From Ignavibacteria bacterium (GTDB lineage Bacteria > Bacteroidota > Ignavibacteria > Ignavibacteriales > SURF-24): a DNA stretch of 64,000 nt. The notes below the pieces were generated by a model that ran no database searches, was not told the origin of the DNA, and saw only the letters and a program-made list of their open reading frames with translations. Position numbers and translations under genes: made by a program. This document shows positions 1 to 9,907 of the stretch, in pieces (positions within the stretch are counted from its first letter, which is position 1; each line of letters starts with the position of its first letter). The DNA lies in NCBI GenBank assembly GCA_025612245.1, contig JAAXKQ010000008.1, positions 1 through 64,000 of the forward strand, given 5' to 3'.

Positions 1-40
1 GCACAATTCCAAACTCCCAGCCTTCATGGATATTTCTTTC

Positions 41-235
41 TTAACCTAAACCTTTAACCTTGAACTTTGAACCTCTTTCCCAACTTAAAACTTAAAACTT
101 AAAATTATTTTCCACCTTTGTCTTTTCCTTAACCTCGAACCTTGAACTTTGAACCCTTTCCTTGAACTTTGAACCTCTCTCCCTTGAACCTTCTCTCCCT
201 TGAACCTTCTCTCCCTCGAACCTTGAACAAAGACA
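41..235. repeat. Low-complexity intergenic repeat tract (TTGAACTTTGAACC / CCCTTGAACCTTCTCT family)
   Basis: Repeated CCTTGAACTTTGAACC words; tandem 16-nt unit CCCTTGAACCTTCTCT at 181-196 and 197-212, degenerate third copy at 213-228. Confidence 0.85.
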
Positions 236-375
236 AACAAATTCATACGGCGTGGCCTCCGGGCATTTCCGCCAATGAACAACTCCTTTAGGGATTCATT
301 TTTCCCGTTTTGTTTACCCGCCAAATCATTACATTTTAATAAGACACGATATATAAAAATAAGAAGGATAAAAAT

Positions 376-1005
376 ATGCGTACAGTTGGCAGATTATTAT
401 TTGCTATGTTCGTTTCGTTTTCTATGATCTCTTTCGTTAATGCCCAGACTACAGATACAACCCAGCAAAAAGGAAATAATAACGGCAGCATAAACAATGG
501 AACTAACAATAATGGCAACATGCATGGAAGTGATGATTTAAATAATGGCACTACTAATAGCCCCGACGTAACGGGCGGTGCTGTTCGTTCCACTACACCC
601 GGAGCAAATACCCCGGCCTCAGGCACTGCCGCTTCAACGGTTGAGCAGGCAAGCATTCAGTTTATGCAGGCAATTAACCGCGGAGACGCTACAACGGCTG
701 CAAGCTTTTATGCCGATGACGCCGTAATTATGCCTCCCGACATAGATTTAATTCAGGGGACAAACGGAATCAAGAACTTCTGGTCCAAGATCATTACCAT
801 CGGCGGCAAATTCGATACACTGACTACAGCCAAGGTTAACGTTAATAACGAAACCGTGGACGAAGTAGGCCGTTATTTCCTGTCGATTAACAGACCGGGA
901 CAAGACCCGATGCAGGAAAAGGGCAAATTTGTTTTTGTCTGGAAACGCCAGCCCGATGATACCTGGAAGATTACGACACACATGTGGAATAGGAACAAAC
1001 AGTAA
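376..1005 (+). CDS. Secreted SnoaL-like/DUF4440-type (NTF2-like fold) protein with Asn/Gly-rich linker
   Basis: Signal peptide-like N-terminus; C-terminal AIQFMQAINRGDATTAASFYADDAVIMPP...KFVFVWKRQPDDTWKITTHMWN typical of SnoaL-like proteins. Confidence 0.75.
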   Translation: MRTVGRLLFAMFVSFSMISFVNAQTTDTTQQKGNNNGSINNGTNNNGNMHGSDDLNNGTTNSPDVTGGAVRSTTPGANTPASGTAASTVEQASIQFMQAINRGDATTAASFYADDAVIMPPDIDLIQGTNGIKNFWSKIITIGGKFDTLTTAKVNVNNETVDEVGRYFLSINRPGQDPMQEKGKFVFVWKRQPDDTWKITTHMWNRNKQ

Positions 1006-1028
1006 AAACTCTTCTTTTAAGCACTATT

Positions 1029-1068
1029 AAAATTCAGGGGATGGAAGAGCTTTCCATCCCCTGAATTT
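1029..1068. terminator. Bidirectional intrinsic terminator between convergent genes
   Basis: AAAATTCAGGGGATGGAA-GAGCT-TTCCATCCCCTGAATTTTT stem-loop between 376-1005(+) and 1088-1777(-). Confidence 0.85.
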
Positions 1069-1087
1069 TTATCTGGGCCCTCATTAT

Positions 1088-1777
1088 TTAATTCAAAAAT
1101 ATTATGCTCCCCACGTCAAAAAGAGGTCCATCGTAAAGTTCAACCGTCTCATAGCCCAGGCAATTCATAAAACCTTTTATTTCATCTGCCTGCCTGTGGC
1201 AGCTTAGGCTTCCCGTAATAAAGACCCTGTCGTCACTAACGCCGCAGGCGCCGCCGATAAAGCCGTGACTGAATCCGGGCAGGAGGATGCCTTCCGGGGA
1301 AACATAAAGCACGTTTAAGCCCCTGTTTTTTAACGCCTTATATATCCCTTCGTCCGAGGTAATAAAGCTCTCCATCCTAAGTGGCAGTAGGCTGCACCGG
1401 CAGTATCCCTGCTTTACGTGCAGAGTTTCTTTATCCTCTGAGTCCATCAGTATCTTTTTTTCTGTAATATCCGTGCGGTGAATCAGAAAATTTTCGCTCG
1501 CTGCGGCATTGTATCGCGCTGTTTCAGGATATTTCTTTCCTGCAGGAAGATGTCCAATGGTATAGTTTATCTTTTTTTCATCAAGTATACTGAAATATTC
1601 ACCGGGCAGGTTCGGTGCCGCAATAAGCCTGGATGCACTCTGGAAGAAAAATATGTCCGGATGACCGGAGATAGCCTCGTATGTTATTCCCGAGGTGGAA
1701 AGCTCAATCAGATCCCCATAACCTTTCAGGGTTTTCTTTGCCTCTTCGGGCATCTTTCTGTCAATTATAATCTGCAA
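1088..1777 (-). CDS. DUF6873-like conserved protein
   Basis: 229 aa ORF; internal ...LYVSPEGILLPGFSHGFIGGACGV...VFITGSLSCHRQ... pattern recalled from DUF6873 proteins; overlaps upstream radical SAM gene by 17 nt. Confidence 0.6.
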   Translation of the reverse strand: MQIIIDRKMPEEAKKTLKGYGDLIELSTSGITYEAISGHPDIFFFQSASRLIAAPNLPGEYFSILDEKKINYTIGHLPAGKKYPETARYNAAASENFLIHRTDITEKKILMDSEDKETLHVKQGYCRCSLLPLRMESFITSDEGIYKALKNRGLNVLYVSPEGILLPGFSHGFIGGACGVSDDRVFITGSLSCHRQADEIKGFMNCLGYETVELYDGPLFDVGSIIFLN

Positions 1778-2777
1778 TAAACTGCCTTCCTTTTAATAAG
1801 GGGTCGGAAATAAACCTTACCTTTTGGAAACTTTGCAAAAGTTCTTTTTTGTTGCGGGCATTATAACCCACGGCAGCGTTAAGTTCACAAGGGGCTACAG
1901 ATATGGTTATAACTTTTCCGCTTCCTGAGGCCAGGGGCTTAAGTATGGCGTTCCAAATTTCAGTCTGAACCAGCTCACGGAAAGATACATGATATGGTCC
2001 TGCAACAAGATACTCTCCGCTAATGAGGCCTTCAGAAGGGTGCAGCCCCATGCGTATTATGTTTACCCCCGCGGCTTCAAAAATTTCCGCTACAGCCCTG
2101 GCCTGGCATACGGCTTCATTCAGCTCAAGTGGACGGTACTTACCTTTCAGGTACATCTGTTCAAGCTTCGTTCCCTTTATTACAAGCGTAGGATAGATGC
2201 GCGTATTGTCGGCTCCGAGGTCCACAATTTTCCTGGCCGTAAGAAGCGCTTTTTCAGGCGAGTCACCGGGCAGCCCCAGCATCATCTGTAATCCGAGCGA
2301 AAAGCCTTCCTGGCGTATAAGCCTGGAAGCCCGAACTATATCTTCGAGCTTATGCCCCCTGCCCGAGAGTCTCAGCACGTCCTCGTCCAGTGACTGCGCG
2401 CCCAGCTCTATGCAGCTGACGCCGTAGGCTTTCAGCATTTTCAGCTTTTCAGGTGAAATGTAGTCGGGACGCGTGGAAAGCCTGATCCCTTTTATAATGC
2501 CCCGCTTAAGATACTCCACTGCCACACTGAGGTAGCTTTCCTGCATCGAAGCAGGTATACCCGTAAAATTTCCGCCGAAGAAACCAATCTCTACATAACT
2601 CTCTTCGTAGGGAATTGTGGAAAGGTGATCCTCAATTGTCCGCCTTACCTCCTCAGGCAAGGGACTCTCCTGGTGCCCTGAAATTTTCCTCTGGTCGCAG
2701 AAGACGCACTGAAAAGGACAGGCAAGCTCGGGTATAAATACAGGTATGGTATAATGTTTTTGGTTTTTAAGACTCAT
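1761..2777 (-). CDS. Radical SAM protein, Elp3-like (truncated elongator-type)
   Basis: N-terminal CPFQCVFCDQRKISG (CxxxCxxC-type cluster motif), GFFGGNFTGIP, ELGAQSLDEDVL, GLQMMLGLPGD. Confidence 0.8.
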   Translation of the reverse strand: MSLKNQKHYTIPVFIPELACPFQCVFCDQRKISGHQESPLPEEVRRTIEDHLSTIPYEESYVEIGFFGGNFTGIPASMQESYLSVAVEYLKRGIIKGIRLSTRPDYISPEKLKMLKAYGVSCIELGAQSLDEDVLRLSGRGHKLEDIVRASRLIRQEGFSLGLQMMLGLPGDSPEKALLTARKIVDLGADNTRIYPTLVIKGTKLEQMYLKGKYRPLELNEAVCQARAVAEIFEAAGVNIIRMGLHPSEGLISGEYLVAGPYHVSFRELVQTEIWNAILKPLASGSGKVITISVAPCELNAAVGYNARNKKELLQSFQKVRFISDPLLKGRQFIADYN

Positions 2778-3048
2778 CTAAAATATGTCTATACTTCATC
2801 TATTATGAAAATGAATTTTATTTTTTCCGGCTGAAACATACAAAGTTTACTCAAATAATTCACCATAAAGCATCAGGCCCTTTTTAGGCCTGGGGCGGCC
2901 GATTTCTTCAAACAAATAATAGTTCTTACGTTCCCTTAAAATGGATTTACTATTACTCAAATATTAATTAGTATTTATCTAAGGTGAAGAAGGGGGAGTC
3001 GAATATTCACTGAATGATTTTTTTAACTCTTTTTTTTAAGAAGGTGGA

Positions 3049-3507
3049 ATGTTTAAGAAATTTTTAATATCGGCTTTTCTTTTTTCCCTTCTCCTGCAGT
3101 TTGGCTGCCGGGAAAAACTGGACCTTACGGATTCAGGAACGGGGGAGAACATCTTAATTCCCAATGATAACAGTGAGCCCCCGAATGTGCTTTATTTTAA
3201 TACGCCCGTCAAAGGGGAAATCCTGCAAAAGGGTCTTCAGTTCCGTATCAACTGGTTTGTATCTCCGGCCGTAAAAACCGTCACTTTGACCCTTTTCAGA
3301 AAAGCCGATGAGGTTATGCAGATTTCCGGGGGCACCGAAAACGACGGGCAGTTTAACTGGAAAATCCCGTCCAATATCCCGGTTTCTGTCAGCTACAGAA
3401 TAAAACTGACTAACAGCACAAACTCCGATGAATTTGCCTTCAGCGAGTATTTTACAATATCTGCCGATTCATCCATATATAAGCACAATGCTATTTCAAA
3501 TGAATAG
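3049..3507 (+). CDS. Lipoprotein with Kre9/Knh1-like (Ser-Thr-rich GPI-anchored family-like) domain
   Basis: Lipobox-like LLLQFGC; domain LQFRINWF...VTLTLF...NDGQFNWKIP...YRIKLT...FAFSEYFTIS. Confidence 0.6.
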   Translation: MFKKFLISAFLFSLLLQFGCREKLDLTDSGTGENILIPNDNSEPPNVLYFNTPVKGEILQKGLQFRINWFVSPAVKTVTLTLFRKADEVMQISGGTENDGQFNWKIPSNIPVSVSYRIKLTNSTNSDEFAFSEYFTISADSSIYKHNAISNE

Positions 3508-3552
3508 ATCTCAAATAAACTTTTCGCTGCCCCGGGGCTTACCGGAATAATG

Positions 3553-4698
3553 CTATTCGAACCTTAACCGGAAATTTACTATCTCCGGGGTGTTGCCGGT
3601 CCTTATTGGCGGGCCCCAGCCTCCGAAGCCGCTCGATACGTAGTAATTTGTATTTTGCTTTTTCTTGTAGCCCCAGCTGAGTTCATATACCCTGTTTGTA
3701 ATAAAATTAAACGGCCAGAGTTGTCCGTGATGGGTGTGTCCCGAGATCTGAAGGTCCACTCCGTTGTCTGCCGCCTCCTGGAGGTCGAATGGCTGGTGAT
3801 CCATCATTATCACGGGCTTTGTCCTGTCCACCTCGCGCATCAGTTCCTGCAGCGGCTTCCTTTTTTTAACCTGGTTAACCGAGCGGTCATCCCGACCTAT
3901 AAGATAAACACCGCCTTCAAGCTTCACCACCTTATCGCGCAGCATAACAATTCCATGCTCCGTCAGGTACTGCGTGGCTGCCTGTATGCCGCCATAGAAT
4001 TCATGATTTCCCGGAACGGCATAAATTCCGTATTTGGATTTAATTTTCCTGAGCGTCTCGCCCAGGTTCTGTTTTATCACGGGACCCAGGTCCTCATCCA
4101 CAATATCCCCCGGAAAAAGGACTACATCGGGCTGAAGACGGTTTATCCTTTCGACCAGGCTGTCCAGGCGTGAATTGCCGACCAGCGTTCCAAGGTGTAT
4201 GTCTGAAGCAGCCACTATATTTAACGTCTTAATGGGGTTTGTCTTTTTCTTTATCTCAAGATCCAGCACCTTTAGGCGCGGCGTTACGGCGTTTACCCTT
4301 CCTAATATCACCGTAACTGCTACTATTGAAATTACTGCTAACGCGGTGTAATATTTTGTTCGCGCATAATCCCTCGTCAGAAGCGAAGGAAAGAAACCCG
4401 TAAAATGATTCACAAGGCGGAAGAGATCTATAACAACTACTGCAAGCAAGAAATAAACCATTGCAGCCAGCCAGAATGCCCCCACCCACATCAGAACGTC
4501 GCCAAGTCCATAGAACGCCTGCTTTTCAAGCGTCCTTCCTGCAAAGTAGGAAAGGGCGAGAAAAAGAAAAACAATCAGATAATATGTTCTTATTGGCGAG
4601 CCTTTGGGAATTGCCTGCCAGCCGCGCATAAAAATGTAATAATTAACAAGGCCATAGACTATCAGAACAACACCAAAAAATATAATGAAATTTTTCAT
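3553..4698 (-). CDS. Membrane-anchored metallophosphoesterase (YkuE/calcineurin-like)
   Basis: N-terminal TM helices then ASDIHLG...PDVVLFPGDIVDE...VPGNHEFYGG...DHQPFD...QISGHTHHGQLWP. Confidence 0.9.
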   Translation of the reverse strand: MKNFIIFFGVVLIVYGLVNYYIFMRGWQAIPKGSPIRTYYLIVFLFLALSYFAGRTLEKQAFYGLGDVLMWVGAFWLAAMVYFLLAVVVIDLFRLVNHFTGFFPSLLTRDYARTKYYTALAVISIVAVTVILGRVNAVTPRLKVLDLEIKKKTNPIKTLNIVAASDIHLGTLVGNSRLDSLVERINRLQPDVVLFPGDIVDEDLGPVIKQNLGETLRKIKSKYGIYAVPGNHEFYGGIQAATQYLTEHGIVMLRDKVVKLEGGVYLIGRDDRSVNQVKKRKPLQELMREVDRTKPVIMMDHQPFDLQEAADNGVDLQISGHTHHGQLWPFNFITNRVYELSWGYKKKQNTNYYVSSGFGGWGPPIRTGNTPEIVNFRLRFE

Positions 4699-4731
4699 AG
4701 ACTAATTTTTCTTACCGTTAATAAAAAAAGA

Positions 4732-4752
4732 AAAACCGGACTCCCCGGTTTT
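4732..4752. terminator. Hairpin downstream of acyl-CoA synthetase
   Basis: AAAACCGG-ACTCC-CCGGTTTT. Confidence 0.6.
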
Positions 4753-4839
4753 CCTAAAAGATAGTTAATTAAGCTTCAATTTGCCAGATACAAAACCCGT
4801 AGGATGCATTATTTTTCCTTCCCAGAGCCGAATTATGCG

Positions 4840-6918
4840 TCATTTCCCCATTTTAATTCTGATATCCAGCGCGTAAACTGCGTCATTTTCTGCAACGACG
4901 AGGGGATTGATGTCAAATTCCTCTATCCTGTGGTTTTCAATCATCATCCTGGCAGCCGACTTGATCACCTCTCTGAGGCAGCGGATGTCAGCCGGATTTT
5001 CACCCCGGACACCCTTGATGATCTGTCCCATTTTTGTCTTTTTTATCATCTCGTTCACGTCGGCATCCGACATAAAGGCCGACTTTATCACCGTGTCGTT
5101 AATGACTTCAACGTATTTGCCTCCTGTTCCGAACATAATCATGGGCCCGAAGGAGGGATCACGGAACCCTCCGAGGAGAATCTCGTGCCTTATTTTGACA
5201 TATGGCTGTATGAGAAAACTGTCTATCGTGAAATTCTGCCGCCCGAATTCCTCCATCATCTTCCGGGCTTCAGAGAGCACCTCAGCCTTTGTCCCCAGGT
5301 TCAGCCTTACGGCATTAAATTCGGATTTATGTATTACCTCACGGCTTATCCCTTTAAGAACTGCCGGCAGGTAGTTTTCAGGAAGCTTCTCCAGCTCCTC
5401 CGGCTTAAGAAGGATGGATTTTATAACCGGAATGTTATAGTCCTGAATTACTCTCATAACCTCATCCTGTCTTAGGTATCCAGCCTGGAACTTGTACTTA
5501 TCCATCCCGGTGGCATTCTTTTCTTTTAAGCGGCTCTGGAGACTTTTTTCAATTCGAAACCTTCTTTTCCTGAAAAAAAGCATGTTTGAGATCACTTCTG
5601 CCGGATCTTCCGGATTTCTGAACAACGGGATCCTGTTGCCGGGCTTTGAACGGTACAGGTCCCAGAACTCGGGAAGGGGCATATAAACCTGCAGCAGCGG
5701 CTTTTCAGATTTTATTTCCGAGACCTCTTCTACCACACGGAAAGGCTTTACCATTACGGGCTCAACAAAAATCGATATTACGGCATCCACGTTCTCATCA
5801 GCAAGGAGTATCTCGTTAACAGCCCTGTAGGCCTCGGCACTGCCGCCCGGGAGGAGGTCCACCGGGTTTTCAACGCTTCCCTCGGGATGGACTATTTCTC
5901 TCAACTTCTGCCTGGTTTCAGGGCTGAGCTCCGCGAGTTTAAGGTTTTCCCTTTCCAGTGCATCCACAGCCAGAATGGCGGGTCCCCCGGCATTTGTCAC
6001 AACCGCCACCTTGTTTCCTTTTGGAAGCGGAAAGCTTTCAAAGCCCTTTGCCGTATTAAAAAGCTCATTCAGATCGTTTACCCTTATAATACCGAACTGG
6101 TTCAAGACGGCTTCAACAACCTTATCCGTGCTCCCGAGTGCTCCCGTATGGGAAGAGGCAGCTTTCATGCCCCCGGAAGTTTTCCCGGCTTTCAATATAA
6201 TGGCAGGCTTTGTAACCTCGCCCTCTATAAATGGACTGATAAACTCATAACCGTTTGTAAAGCTTTCCAGGTAAAACGTAAGCGTATGGATTCCGGGATT
6301 ATCCTGCCAGTACCTTAAGACGTCATTTTCATTGATATCGGCCTTGTTTCCAACGCTGATAAAGTGGGCGAACCTGATGTCTGTTTCCCTGAGCGAATTT
6401 AGCACTGCTGCTCCAAGGGCGCCGCTTTGCGAAAGGAAGCCCATGCTCCCGTGCTCCGGCTTTTCGGCAACAAATGTCGCATTGAGCTTTACTTCACTTT
6501 CTGTATTTATGATCCCCATGCAGTTTGGACCCACCAGGCGTGCTCCCGAAGCCCTGATCTTCTCAACTATACTTTTTTCCACCTTTTCACCTTCAGATCC
6601 CACTTCCTTAAAACCCGCCGTTATGAGTATGAGAGATCTTACGCCCATGGACAAAAGACCGTCTATGGTCTCTTCGCAACAGGCCTTCGGCACGAGTACA
6701 ATTGCCAGGTCTACAGGCTCCTGAATTTCTTCAATTGAATGGTAACACTTAAGCCCCAGAATTGTATCTGCCCTGGGGTTAACCGGAAGTATCCGGCCTT
6801 TATAGCCGTAGGAAAGCATTGTATTTAAGAACTCATAGCCGATGCTTTTTTCTTTCGTTGAAGCTCCGGCAACCAGGACGCTCTTGGGATAAAAGAAAGT
6901 GTTCAGGTGAAAGTTCAT
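4840..6918 (-). CDS. ADP-forming acetate/acyl-CoA ligase (fused CoA-binding + ATP-grasp)
   Basis: FYPKSVLVAGASTKEKSIGYEFLNTML...GFLSQSGALGAAV...KAGKTSGGMKAASSHTGALGS; C-terminal ATP-grasp ...QPYVKIRHEILLGGFRDPSFGPMIMFGTGGKYVEV. Confidence 0.92.
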   Translation of the reverse strand: MNFHLNTFFYPKSVLVAGASTKEKSIGYEFLNTMLSYGYKGRILPVNPRADTILGLKCYHSIEEIQEPVDLAIVLVPKACCEETIDGLLSMGVRSLILITAGFKEVGSEGEKVEKSIVEKIRASGARLVGPNCMGIINTESEVKLNATFVAEKPEHGSMGFLSQSGALGAAVLNSLRETDIRFAHFISVGNKADINENDVLRYWQDNPGIHTLTFYLESFTNGYEFISPFIEGEVTKPAIILKAGKTSGGMKAASSHTGALGSTDKVVEAVLNQFGIIRVNDLNELFNTAKGFESFPLPKGNKVAVVTNAGGPAILAVDALERENLKLAELSPETRQKLREIVHPEGSVENPVDLLPGGSAEAYRAVNEILLADENVDAVISIFVEPVMVKPFRVVEEVSEIKSEKPLLQVYMPLPEFWDLYRSKPGNRIPLFRNPEDPAEVISNMLFFRKRRFRIEKSLQSRLKEKNATGMDKYKFQAGYLRQDEVMRVIQDYNIPVIKSILLKPEELEKLPENYLPAVLKGISREVIHKSEFNAVRLNLGTKAEVLSEARKMMEEFGRQNFTIDSFLIQPYVKIRHEILLGGFRDPSFGPMIMFGTGGKYVEVINDTVIKSAFMSDADVNEMIKKTKMGQIIKGVRGENPADIRCLREVIKSAARMMIENHRIEEFDINPLVVAENDAVYALDIRIKMGK

Positions 6919-7113
6919 CTTACCGCTCCCTTGGTGAAAAAATCCTCTTCAATAATACCATTTTCCCGAGTGCCATTCCAGAGCCCGCAAAATAATTCTT
7001 TCCGCCGCATTTTTTTGACTCCCCGGACCCGGAAAGCCCCAATTTTCTCCTGCCAAATTGTCGCTGTTTTTGCGTATATTTGGATTTATGTTTTAATATT
7101 CGAGAGTGCGAAA

Positions 7114-9735
7114 ATGCCTGAGTCTAATACAAGAGAAATTCCCAAAGCTTATAACCCCGGACAGGTGGAAGACAAGTGGTACTCCTTCTGGGAAGGTAAC
7201 CAGATCTACCATTCGGAGCCGGATAAGAATAAAACTCCTTACACCATAGTAATTCCGCCGCCTAACGTTACCGGCATACTTACTATGGGACACATACTTA
7301 ACAATACCATACAGGACGTTTTTATACGCTATAAAAGGATGAAAGGCTTTAATGCCTGCTGGGTCCCCGGAACTGACCACGCCTCAATTGCAACTGAAAC
7401 AAAGGTTACCAACTACCTGAGAGAGCAGGGCATTGAGAAAAAATCAATCGGACGCGAAGAATTCCTTAAGCACTGCTGGGAATGGACTCATAAATACGGC
7501 GGCATTATCACACGCCAGCTCAGAAAGCTCGGCGTAAGCTGCGACTGGCAGCGCGAACGCTTTACGATGGACGAGCATTACTACGATAAGGTAATTGAAT
7601 CATTTGTCGACTTATATAAAAAAGGAAAGATCTACCGCGGATACCGCATGGTAAACTGGGATCCGGCCAGCAAGTCGGCTATCTCCGACGAAGAGGTAAT
7701 CTACCGCCAGGTTAACGGGAAACTCTGGTACCTGAAGTATCCCGTTAAAGACAGCAATGAGTTTATTATTGTTGCTACCACACGCCCTGAGACGATGCTT
7801 GGCGATAGCGGCATTGCCGTTAACCCCGAGGATGAAAGATATGCTCCACTGCTCGGTAAAAAAGTGATGCTCCCAATTGTAAACAGGGAAATACCCATCT
7901 TTGCCGATGAATATGTGGACAAGGACTTCGGCACCGGCGCCGTTAAGGTTACACCGGCTCACGACGTGAACGACTACGAAATGGGCAAAAGGCACGACCT
8001 CGAATTTATTAATATCTTTAACCCCGATGCCACCACAAACTCCAACGTGCCACAGGAACTCCAGGGGCTCGACCGCTACGAGGTCCGCAAGAAGGTCATT
8101 GAAAAGTTTGAAGAGCTGGGACTCCTTTATAAAATTGACGATTATACAAATAACGTCGGATACTCTGAACGCGGAGGAGTGCCAATTGAGCCCTACCTCT
8201 CCGAACAGTGGTTCCTGAAGATGGATGAACTTGCAGCTCCTGCTCTTAAGGCCGTCAGGGACGGAAAAGTTCACTTCCACCCCGAACACTGGGTTAAGAC
8301 TTATGAACACTGGATGGGAAATATTAAGGACTGGTGCATTTCACGCCAGCTCTGGTGGGGACACCGCATCCCGGTCTGGTATAACAACAATACAAATGAA
8401 ATCTACTGCGACACAAAGCCTCCAATGGATATAGAGAACTGGCACCAGGACGAGGACGTGCTCGATACGTGGGCCTCAAGCTGGCTGTGGGCTTTTGACG
8501 TCTTTACCTCAAAAGAAGAACAGGACTATTATTACCCGACAGATACACTTGTAACGGCACCTGACATCATTTTCTTCTGGGTTGCAAGAATGATTATGGC
8601 AGGATTTGAGTTTAAGAAGGATATACCGTTCCACGACGTCTACTTTACAAGCGTCATACGCGACATGCAGGGCAGGAAAATGAGCAAATCCCTCGGCAAC
8701 TCGCCCGATCCCCTGGATGTAATTGCCGAATACGGAGCCGACGCCTTAAGATTCTCTGTCCTTTACCTTGCTCCTCTGGGACAGGATGTCCTCTTCAGCA
8801 CAGAAAAGTGCGAAATTGGACGTAACTTTGCTAACAAAATCTGGAACGCCGGACGCTACCTGCTCATGAATGCTCAGTCGGTTAAACTCGATGAAAACCT
8901 TAAGGATAAACACCTCGACTTTGCCGACAAGTGGATCATCTCGCGCTTTGAAAGCACACTCCACCAGATAAATGAAGCCATGGACAGCTTCGACGTCAAT
9001 AACGCGGTTAAGATCATTTATTCCTTCGTATGGAATGACTTCTGCGACTGGTACATAGAAATGTCTAAAAGCAGGCTTTATTCGGATGACGAAGAGGTCA
9101 AGTCGGCCGTCCTTACAAGAGCAATCAGCCTCTTTGAGGAAATGCTGAAGATCGTACATCCTTTCATGCCTTTTATCACCGAGGAGATCTGGCACCTCAT
9201 GAAGGAAAGGGGCGAAAAGGAAAGCATTTCACTGAACTGCTTCCCCGAGGAAAACCCTTCTCTTATAGACACCGAGGCTGAAAAAGAGATTCAGCTCGTC
9301 CAGGACATCGTAACCTCAATCCGTAACATCAGGGGAGAGATGAACATCCCTCCATCGAAGTCTATTGACGTCTATATTAAAGGCGGCGACCTGACTGAAA
9401 ACGAAATGGTTTACATCAAAAAGCTGGGCAAGGTCAATAGCCTCTTTGGCGGAAAGGACCTCCTGAAACCCAAGGCTTCAGCCTCCGCGGTAGTTAAGGA
9501 TTCCGAGATATTTATCCCTCTTGAGGGACTAATAGACCTGGACGTCGAGCGCACACGCCTTCAGAAGGATATACAGCGACTGGAAGGCAGCCTTACCGGC
9601 GTAAACAAAAAACTCTCCAGCGAAAGCTTCGTCAATAATGCACCAAAAGACATTGTGGAGAAGGAAAGACAGAAAAAAAGCGACTGGGAAGAAAAGCTCG
9701 GTAAGCTTAAAAACATGCTGGAAGACCTGAAATAG
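7114..9735 (+). CDS. valS: Valyl-tRNA synthetase
   Basis: PPPNVTGILTMGHILNNTIQD, DHASIATETKV, KMSKSLGNSPDPLD; start at internal ATG 7114 (MPESNTREIPKAYNP) preferred over ORF-track start 6907. Confidence 0.97.
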   Translation: MPESNTREIPKAYNPGQVEDKWYSFWEGNQIYHSEPDKNKTPYTIVIPPPNVTGILTMGHILNNTIQDVFIRYKRMKGFNACWVPGTDHASIATETKVTNYLREQGIEKKSIGREEFLKHCWEWTHKYGGIITRQLRKLGVSCDWQRERFTMDEHYYDKVIESFVDLYKKGKIYRGYRMVNWDPASKSAISDEEVIYRQVNGKLWYLKYPVKDSNEFIIVATTRPETMLGDSGIAVNPEDERYAPLLGKKVMLPIVNREIPIFADEYVDKDFGTGAVKVTPAHDVNDYEMGKRHDLEFINIFNPDATTNSNVPQELQGLDRYEVRKKVIEKFEELGLLYKIDDYTNNVGYSERGGVPIEPYLSEQWFLKMDELAAPALKAVRDGKVHFHPEHWVKTYEHWMGNIKDWCISRQLWWGHRIPVWYNNNTNEIYCDTKPPMDIENWHQDEDVLDTWASSWLWAFDVFTSKEEQDYYYPTDTLVTAPDIIFFWVARMIMAGFEFKKDIPFHDVYFTSVIRDMQGRKMSKSLGNSPDPLDVIAEYGADALRFSVLYLAPLGQDVLFSTEKCEIGRNFANKIWNAGRYLLMNAQSVKLDENLKDKHLDFADKWIISRFESTLHQINEAMDSFDVNNAVKIIYSFVWNDFCDWYIEMSKSRLYSDDEEVKSAVLTRAISLFEEMLKIVHPFMPFITEEIWHLMKERGEKESISLNCFPEENPSLIDTEAEKEIQLVQDIVTSIRNIRGEMNIPPSKSIDVYIKGGDLTENEMVYIKKLGKVNSLFGGKDLLKPKASASAVVKDSEIFIPLEGLIDLDVERTRLQKDIQRLEGSLTGVNKKLSSESFVNNAPKDIVEKERQKKSDWEEKLGKLKNMLEDLK

Positions 9736-9756
9736 TTTATTACTCAGGAGTAATTT

Positions 9757-9789
9757 CCCCGGGGGTTGCAAAAAGCCAAACTCCCGGGG
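9757..9789 (+). terminator. Intrinsic-type hairpin downstream of valS
   Basis: CCCCGGGGGTT ... AACTCCCGGGG arms. Confidence 0.55.
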
Positions 9790-9907
9790 CGTTCTCCGCT
9801 TCCTGAAGAAGAGAATATGACTATTCCGATTGAAGTAAATGATTTTTTTTATAGATTGTATTTATAAAGAGTACGTCTGAGCAGTCTCTAACTTAATATT
9901 TACCCGA

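Noticed and set aside
85-324. 79-aa minus ORF with KVQGSR-like repeats
   Set aside because: Translation of the intergenic TTGAAC-type repeat tract; no protein-like composition.
336-656. 106-aa minus ORF
   Set aside because: Antisense to the better-supported SnoaL-like gene; hydrophobic composition comes from the reverse of an Asn/Thr-rich linker.
4804-5475. 223-aa plus ORF (and other long antisense ORFs such as 7612-8310, 21202-21846 and 42854-43540)
   Set aside because: Entirely antisense to confident genes (acyl-CoA synthetase, valS, qNOR, nuoG); shadow ORFs.
6907-7113. 69-aa N-terminal extension of valS in the ORF track
   Set aside because: Overlaps the divergent synthetase start and lacks valS homology; ATG 7114 gives the canonical N-terminus.
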